Source: Gammaproteobacteria bacterium (GTDB lineage: Bacteria; Pseudomonadota; Gammaproteobacteria; S012-40). Taken from it: a stretch of DNA of 27,926 nucleotides. The stretch lies in contig JAOTSL010000006.1 of the NCBI GenBank assembly GCA_029864945.1, positions 1-27,926 on the forward strand. The letters run 5' to 3'. Every line of letters starts with the position of its first letter. The stretch's first letter is position 1. Made by a program: the position numbers and the translations under genes. The notes below the pieces were generated by a model, which was not told the origin of the DNA, made no database searches, and saw only the letters and a program-made list of their open reading frames with translations. This document shows, piece by piece, positions 23,983 through 27,926 of this stretch.

Positions 23983-24480
23983 ATGAGTAAGCGTATTAAA
24001 AGTCTACTGGTAAACATTCTGATATTTTTTTCAGTTTATTACGCTGTTCATTTGTATCAAACACGACTCACTCCATCAGGAACCGCACCGGAAATTTCGG
24101 GCTGGATGTTGGAGGGTAAGGCGTTTGAAAGTTTGCATGCGAGTAGCAAGCCGGTGCTGGTTCATTTCTGGGCGACCTGGTGCAAAGTCTGTAAGCTTGA
24201 GCAGGGCAGTATTAATAGTTTGTCTCAGGATTATAATGTGATTACATTGGCAAGCCAGTCGGGTAGCTTTTCTGAAGTGAAAAAATTTCAAATAGACAAT
24301 GATCTCAAATTTCCTATTATTGTCGATCAAAATGGTTCGCTTGCAAAGCAATGGGGTGTGGTTGGATTTCCTTCTTCATTTGTGGTGGATGAAAATAATG
24401 AAATTAGATTTGTTGAAGTTGGTTTCACCACAGAAATCGGTTTAAAGCTTCGCTTGTGGCTTGCAAAATATTTGGCTTAA
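23983..24480 (+). CDS. membrane-anchored thioredoxin-fold (TlpA/ScsD-like) protein
   Basis: This 166-residue protein has one N-terminal membrane segment (residues 7-24) and then a periplasmic thioredoxin domain. The active site is WATWCKVCK (Cys67, Cys70). The cis-proline segment GVVGFPSSFVVD is present. ScsD, TlpA and ResA-type proteins are reductants of periplasmic disulfides and copper-stress or cytochrome-c related. The short insert before the active site resembles ScsD. I start at the ATG at 23983, which gives a clean signal anchor; upstream in-frame starts overlap bolA. It lies 5 bases after the bolA stop, so the genes are co-transcribed. A DsbD-like electron donor is not in the window. 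Confidence 0.88.
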   Translation: MSKRIKSLLVNILIFFSVYYAVHLYQTRLTPSGTAPEISGWMLEGKAFESLHASSKPVLVHFWATWCKVCKLEQGSINSLSQDYNVITLASQSGSFSEVKKFQIDNDLKFPIIVDQNGSLAKQWGVVGFPSSFVVDENNEIRFVEVGFTTEIGLKLRLWLAKYLA

Positions 24481-24498
24481 TTTAAAAAGGAATGGGTT

Positions 24499-24651
24499 AT
24501 GGATAAGTGGATGATGGAAAATGTTGAGAACATTATGTTTGTCGTAGAAGTGGTCGGTTTTGCGCTTGTTGCCTCGATGTTTATTCTTTATTTTATTATT
24601 TCCCGCCGAGTAAAGAAAAAACGTTTACTAGAGCAGGAATATGAAGATTAA
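24499..24651 (+). CDS. 50-residue single-span membrane protein
   Basis: This small gene is supported by AAGGA (24487-24491) 7 bases before its ATG and by its place right after the thioredoxin-fold gene. Residues about 12-34 (IMFVVEVVGFALVASMFILYFII) include a membrane span. The C-terminal tail is basic then acidic (SRRVKKKRLLEQEYED), so the C-terminus probably faces the cytoplasm. I know no family for it. It may be the third gene of the bolA group. Its stop is 12 bases from the convergent rnd stop. Confidence 0.7.
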   Translation: MDKWMMENVENIMFVVEVVGFALVASMFILYFIISRRVKKKRLLEQEYED

Positions 24652-24663
24652 ATAAGATGGTTA

Positions 24664-25755
24664 TTATTGAGTCATCTCATTTAATGTTTTACCAATAAGA
24701 TCATTTCTCCAGCCTCGAAAAACAGGTAATTTTTTTTCGCCGTGGACTATTTTTTCGATTTCTTTTTTGCCGCAAATTACAGTTGCCTCTATTTTTTCTT
24801 TTTCGGCTACTTGTTTTACCAGTAGCTGCATTTCTTTCACTTGTTTCGTTTGTGTGTCAGTTAAACGCTCAAATACACGTTCAACGGGCTGAATATTAGA
24901 TTTAATTGCCATTTGTATTATGTCGATTAGTTCTGCACCGAATTTTCGTATGACAAAAGGTGGTATGTTTTCTAGTGACTCAAGCGCTTCAAATGTGGTT
25001 GGTTGGTTTGTAGAAAGCTCGGAGATCACTGGGTTATCAAAAATGAATTTTCTCGGGCGATTACCTTTAATGGCTAGCTCTTCACGCCAATGTGCAATTG
25101 CTGATGCTATGCGCCGTTCGTCTGCAGTAAAATAATTGTAGTTTCTCATTTTTGTCCAAGCGTTTGATGGGTCTGGGCAATAAAGAGACTCCTTCAATAA
25201 CGCTTCGCAATCTGCGTTGGGCCAGTCAAGCCTGCCAGCATCGTTTAGTGCTGTAATTTGTTTTTCATACACTTGTAATAGATATATAACATCGTTTGCG
25301 GCATACACCAGTTGTTTTTCAGGCAACGGGCGTTTTTCCCAATCTGCTCTGGTTAGTGATTTATCCAGCTCAACACCGAGGTAGTCTGAGACCAGTTTTG
25401 CATAACCGACTTGCGCAGGAAAGCCCAGTATTGCTGCTGCAATTTGAGTGTCGAAAATATTTTTTGGTAATTGCTGAAATAAATAATAGAAAATTTCCAG
25501 GTCTTGTCGTCCTGCATGAAATATCTTCACAATTTCTTTATTGTCGAATAGTTCTTTTAATGGATTTAGGTCGTCAATCTGAAATGGGTCGATGCATATT
25601 GTTGTTTCGGTAGAAGCTAACTGAAAAAGACAGGGGATGGGAAAGTAGGTGGTCTCTCGTTTAAACTCTGTATCTACGGCAACGACATTGTGTTGTGATA
25701 GCTGAAGGCAGGCCGATTTTAGTTGCTCGCTGGTGGTGATCAATGTGTATGTCAA
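24664..25755 (-). CDS. rnd: ribonuclease D
   Basis: This 363-residue 3'-5' exoribonuclease trims tRNA precursors. The DEDDy catalytic set matches the E. coli numbering exactly when translation starts at the TTG at 25755: Asp28 and Glu30 (AVDTEF), Asp85 (HAGRQDLEIF), Tyr151 and Asp155 (YAANDVIYLL). An HRDC domain follows (about 210-290, with ELAIKGNRPRKFIFDNPVI). E. coli rnd also uses a UUG start, which reinforces this choice. There is no ATG at a suitable place. The domain order and length match the family (E. coli 375). It is convergent with the small membrane-protein gene. Confidence 0.93.
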   Translation of the reverse strand: MTYTLITTSEQLKSACLQLSQHNVVAVDTEFKRETTYFPIPCLFQLASTETTICIDPFQIDDLNPLKELFDNKEIVKIFHAGRQDLEIFYYLFQQLPKNIFDTQIAAAILGFPAQVGYAKLVSDYLGVELDKSLTRADWEKRPLPEKQLVYAANDVIYLLQVYEKQITALNDAGRLDWPNADCEALLKESLYCPDPSNAWTKMRNYNYFTADERRIASAIAHWREELAIKGNRPRKFIFDNPVISELSTNQPTTFEALESLENIPPFVIRKFGAELIDIIQMAIKSNIQPVERVFERLTDTQTKQVKEMQLLVKQVAEKEKIEATVICGKKEIEKIVHGEKKLPVFRGWRNDLIGKTLNEMTQ

Positions 25756-25992
25756 AAGTTACGCCTGATTGGTTAGCGTTTGAAAAGGCGGCATAGAGTG
25801 CGTGGCCTTTTTAAACTTAAAGAATTGGCGATTATTCTACTATAAGAGGAGCCATCATGCCCAATGCTCTTCTCGCTTTACATTTCAAATTGCAATCATG
25901 TTGCGATTTAATGCGCATTTGCCGGGTGAGCGTCGTTATTGATCATCGCTCGCGGTGAATATCGGGTTTTAAGCGGTACTTTTCGCGTGCTT
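25756..25992. other. intergenic region upstream of rnd
   Basis: These bases hold the rnd promoter region. One short frame on the plus strand (25857-25958) has a GAGGAG ribosome-binding site; I list it separately. The right part (25925-25985) has scattered GC-rich short inverted pieces but no clear terminator for the minus-strand gene. Confidence 0.3.
25857..25958 (+). CDS. possible 33-residue leader or small protein
   Basis: An ATG at 25857 is preceded by AGAGGAG 5 bases away, and the frame gives 33 residues (MPNALLALHFK..., with CC and later C). TATAAG just upstream (25841-25846) could be a -10, in which case the transcript would have almost no leader. There is no similarity I recognise and the context is antisense-free. 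It is a guess, made because the ribosome-binding site is strong for such a short frame. Confidence 0.25.
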   Translation: MPNALLALHFKLQSCCDLMRICRVSVVIDHRSR

Positions 25993-26286
25993 TTAGTTAT
26001 GAGCGAGAGGCTCGGCGGCAGTGTGTTGCAGGTATTGGGTTCTCTTCTGGTTTGCATAGTTTAAGGCTTTTCTTATTTCTTCCGGCGTTGGTATGGGGGA
26101 TGTTTTACTTTCTTTGGCAACCACTCGATTGATTGCCATTTCAAGAGTTAGTAGGGGAATTGGGCAAATAATCAGGTGCTTACAGTCTTCCCATGTTTTT
26201 GGGTCGTCAGTGCACAGCAAAGACGTTAATAATATATTATGTTTACCGGATAGGGTTGATATCAGTTCCTGATATTGGTCGTTCAT
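25993..26286 (-). CDS. uncharacterised 97-residue protein
   Basis: I do not recognise this protein. It is 97 residues with a helical, hydrophobic middle (LIICPIPLLTLEMAINRVV), but not a clear membrane span, and ends in a Lys/Gln-rich helix (RKALNYANQKRTQYLQ). Two cysteines lie near residues 25 and 35. I start at the ATG at 26286, where AAGGAG (26294-26299) lies 7 bases upstream; a longer frame to 26352 lacks such a site. It is divergent from gloA. Confidence 0.7.
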   Translation of the reverse strand: MNDQYQELISTLSGKHNILLTSLLCTDDPKTWEDCKHLIICPIPLLTLEMAINRVVAKESKTSPIPTPEEIRKALNYANQKRTQYLQHTAAEPLAHN

Positions 26287-26393
26287 GTGTTGACTCCTTT
26301 CACTTAAAATACGTTCTATACTTTTTATAGGAAAGAGCAACAATTGAGCCATTGGTTCGCATGGTGGTGTAATTTAATAAAGAGGAGTTATAT

Positions 26394-26777
26394 ATGCGTT
26401 TGTTGCACACAATGTTAAGAGTGAGTGATTTAGACAAATCCATAAAGTTTTATACGGAAATTCTTGGGATGGCGCTATTAAGGCAGAAGAAATACCCAGA
26501 TGGGGAGTTTACACTGGCTTTTTTAGGATATGGCCCAGAAGACTCTAATACGGCGTTGGAATTAACGTATAACTGGGGTGAGTCTTCGTATGAAATGGGG
26601 ACGGGGTTTGGGCATCTGGCGATAGAAGTTGAAGACGTCTATCTGGCGACGAAGAGTATGAACGACGCGGGTGGAAAGGTTATCCGAGACGCGGGTCCAA
26701 TGAACGCAGGAACAACGATAATTGCATTTGTTGAAGACCCGGACGGATATCAAATAGAGCTAATTGGGAAGAAATAA
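26394..26777 (+). CDS. gloA: lactoylglutathione lyase (glyoxalase I)
   Basis: This 127-residue enzyme converts the hemithioacetal of methylglyoxal and glutathione to S-lactoylglutathione. The four metal ligands are at the same numbers as in E. coli GloA: His5, Glu56, His74 and Glu122 (LLHTM, ALELTYNWG, FGHLAIEV, YQIELIG). The short length and lack of the extra loops of the zinc class (which are typically longer) predict the nickel/cobalt-activated type. AGAGGAG is 6 bases upstream of the ATG. It stands alone; its stop is 15 bases from the convergent small gene's stop. It complements gor in glutathione chemistry. Confidence 0.96.
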   Translation: MRLLHTMLRVSDLDKSIKFYTEILGMALLRQKKYPDGEFTLAFLGYGPEDSNTALELTYNWGESSYEMGTGFGHLAIEVEDVYLATKSMNDAGGKVIRDAGPMNAGTTIIAFVEDPDGYQIELIGKK

Positions 26778-26792
26778 CGATTTTAAGCCAGG

Positions 26793-26963
26793 TTATAGGG
26801 CCATTTCATCAGAATATTTTCGTAAATCGTTGAGCTCTTGAACTCTAAGGATTAAAGCTGTATCGCCCTGGATTGCTTCTGCAGCGAAGATTTCCTCATC
26901 TGCCAGATAGTTGTTTGCTGATTCTTGTAACTTATTAGCCTGGTTTGAGATAAATGAGAACAT
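26793..26963 (-). CDS. 56-residue acidic small protein
   Basis: This gene is too short for usual length cut-offs but has a near-ideal ribosome-binding site, TAGGAGG (26969-26975), 5 bases before its ATG. The 56 residues are acidic and helical (YLADEEIFAAEAIQGDTALILRVQELNDLRKY contains the core), with no cysteine, signal peptide or membrane span. I recognise no family. Strong ribosome-binding sites and convergent placement after gloA argue for a real gene. It may be a small regulatory or stress protein. Confidence 0.7.
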   Translation of the reverse strand: MFSFISNQANKLQESANNYLADEEIFAAEAIQGDTALILRVQELNDLRKYSDEMAL

Positions 26964-26975
26964 GAAAACCTCCTA

Positions 26976-27273
26976 AAGTCATAATGAAACTGTGAGTGCT
27001 TGATATGGCGCTATATTTGTTTCCAGAAGCTCATATCTGATCAGTTAATGACCAGTATAATATATGTGAAACATTACAGCTATATTAAATCCCTTATAAA
27101 TAAAGATTTATTTAATGTATTGAATGCTGAGTTTCTCTCAAGCTATTGTATTCGTTTGCATTTTTGTTTTTTTAAACGCAATCAATGGGTTTGAGATGCG
27201 GGGTGAGACCTGAGTTAACTGGCTGTTTTATAACGGGATATTTGATGTTCAGCTTGATGTCATTGGTACGTTA
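26976..27273. other. non-coding stretch with an AT-rich dyad
   Basis: I see no convincing gene in these 298 bases. A TATAAT (27056-27061) has no fitting -35. TAAATAAA (27097-27104) and TTTATTTA (27107-27114) form an 8-base inverted repeat with a 2-base centre. The left part should hold the promoter of the 56-residue gene. Confidence 0.4.
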
Positions 27274-27738
27274 TTATGCGGCTAAAGCTTGCCGGCATTG
27301 CTCGATAAACTGGGCAGGGGTTATATTACTTGTCCGCCTAATAACAGTGGGTTGTTTGCCTGCTCCAGGTACGATGATGACCGTGGGATAGCCAAATACC
27401 CCGTACTCTTCTGACAATTGGTTTTCGAGAGGCCCTTTTTCTGGATTGATCTTTACGGGTAGCAGCTCTGCCATGAATGCCTGTACCTCTGGTGTTGAAA
27501 GTATTTCTTCCCTTAGTTTTTTACAGTTAGGGCACCAATCAGTGTAAAAGAAGAGGGCGATAGGCTTGCTGCTTGTTTTTTGTTCGCGGATGCTAGCAAT
27601 ATATCCTGGAACGCCTTCATTCCAGCTGTTCAGTGAGCTGTCTTGTGCAAAATTGTTGAGCTGAATTATCATGAAGCTGATTGCCGTGATAATGATGCTA
27701 ATAACGATAGCCGCTTTTTGAAATGTTGATATATTCAT
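27274..27738 (-). CDS. membrane-anchored thioredoxin family protein
   Basis: This 154-residue protein has an N-terminal membrane segment (about 9-27), a short linker and a thioredoxin-fold domain. The active site is YTDWCPNCKKL (Cys69, Cys72), and the cis-proline is in GVFGYPTVIIV. The fold resembles the C-terminal domain of DsbD and related thiol:disulfide interchange proteins, without the DsbD transmembrane core. A periplasmic reductase role is likely. It is the second such protein in the window but differs in sequence from the one at 23983, so they are not recent duplicates. Confidence 0.87.
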   Translation of the reverse strand: MNISTFQKAAIVISIIITAISFMIIQLNNFAQDSSLNSWNEGVPGYIASIREQKTSSKPIALFFYTDWCPNCKKLREEILSTPEVQAFMAELLPVKINPEKGPLENQLSEEYGVFGYPTVIIVPGAGKQPTVIRRTSNITPAQFIEQCRQALAA

Positions 27739-27846
27739 CTTTTCATGATCTTTTTAATATCTCAATTTACTTTATCTAATTCTACTATCAATTGTCTGTT
27801 AAGGGCACGTATAAGGCTGTTTTTGATGATTTTTCCATAAAATAAT

Positions 27847-27926
27847 ATGGCAAAGGAAAAGGATAATCTCTATACTGAGCGCAGGTTACGGGTGTTTTGG
27901 TTCGTAATGGAGGATACTTTAGTACT
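27847..27926 (+). CDS. possible gene start, cut by the right window edge
   Basis: From the ATG at 27847 a frame stays open to the edge (26 codons: MAKEKDNLYTERRLRVFW...). The ERRLRV segment resembles the start of PilZ-type domains, but this is too little to name. No ribosome-binding site is obvious, although a GGAGG motif further in (27909-27913) could belong to another start just beyond the window. Confidence 0.3.
   Translation, partial: MAKEKDNLYTERRLRVFWFVMEDTLV

Noticed and set aside
27000..27194. 64-codon open frame on the plus strand
   Set aside because: It starts at TTG without a ribosome-binding site, has no recognisable domain, and its composition is like the AT-rich non-coding DNA around it.
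27185..27391. 68-codon open frame on the plus strand
   Set aside because: Its second half runs antisense through the well-supported thioredoxin-family gene.
27898..27908. TGGTTCGTAAT, an 11-base match to the tandem repeat unit at 7434
   Set aside because: A single short match 20 kb away inside an open frame; probably chance.
1..27926. tRNA, rRNA, CRISPR arrays, insertion sequences or prophage genes
   Set aside because: None could be seen: no regularly spaced repeats of CRISPR type, no transposase or integrase motifs, and no tRNA-like cloverleaf noticed.

Overview
The window looks like chromosomal DNA of a Gram-negative gammaproteobacterium, probably a marine or aquatic lineage of moderate-to-low GC. 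The evidence is a set of typical gammaproteobacterial housekeeping proteins: RapA, PrlC, DinG, DinB, RNase D, BolA, GloA, Gor, and a YcbB/LdtD-type L,D-transpeptidase. Several match the E. coli proteins residue for residue at catalytic positions. I see no tRNA, rRNA, CRISPR array, transposase, integrase or prophage gene. The genus cannot be told from the sequence.

Layout. (1) 1-2712, minus strand: gor, a gamma-carbonic-anhydrase-like gene and dinB, tightly spaced; dinB runs off the left edge. (2) 2838-4898, plus: prlC, closed by a strong bidirectional terminator. (3) 5000-7444: an acyl-CoA synthetase divergent from an alpha/beta hydrolase. (4) 7637-9194, plus: a membrane-anchored RRM RNA-binding protein, a compact rhomboid protease and a TerB-like protein. 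(5) 9195-9903: about 700 bases with no gene between two convergent genes. It holds two copies of a DnaA-box array with 12-base phasing, an inverted DnaA-box pair and several other repeats. (6) 9904-18105, minus: a DUF5610-like protein, rapA, a ChaN-family protein, dinG and an uncharacterised gene abutting dinG. (7) 18424-23114, plus: a small secreted protein with a strong terminator, an L,D-transpeptidase, a TVP38-type membrane domain fused to a flavoprotein disulfide oxidoreductase, and a small zinc-ribbon-like protein. (8) 23149-27738, mixed: a CheY-like receiver, bolA with a membrane-anchored thioredoxin-fold protein and a 50-residue membrane protein, rnd with a UUG start, an unknown 97-residue protein, gloA, a 56-residue protein and a second membrane-anchored thioredoxin-fold protein. 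A possible gene starts at the right edge.

How the genes fit together. A thiol and redox theme recurs: Gor, the flavoprotein fusion, two thioredoxin-fold proteins, GloA (glutathione-dependent) and BolA. A second theme is nucleic-acid maintenance: DinB, DinG, RapA, RNase D and the RRM protein. The most unusual part is the gene-free DnaA-box region at 9.2-9.9 kb. Because the genes on both sides point into it, it cannot be explained as their promoter region. It resembles an origin or a DnaA-titration/reactivation locus (datA- or DARS-like), but the sequence alone does not say which.
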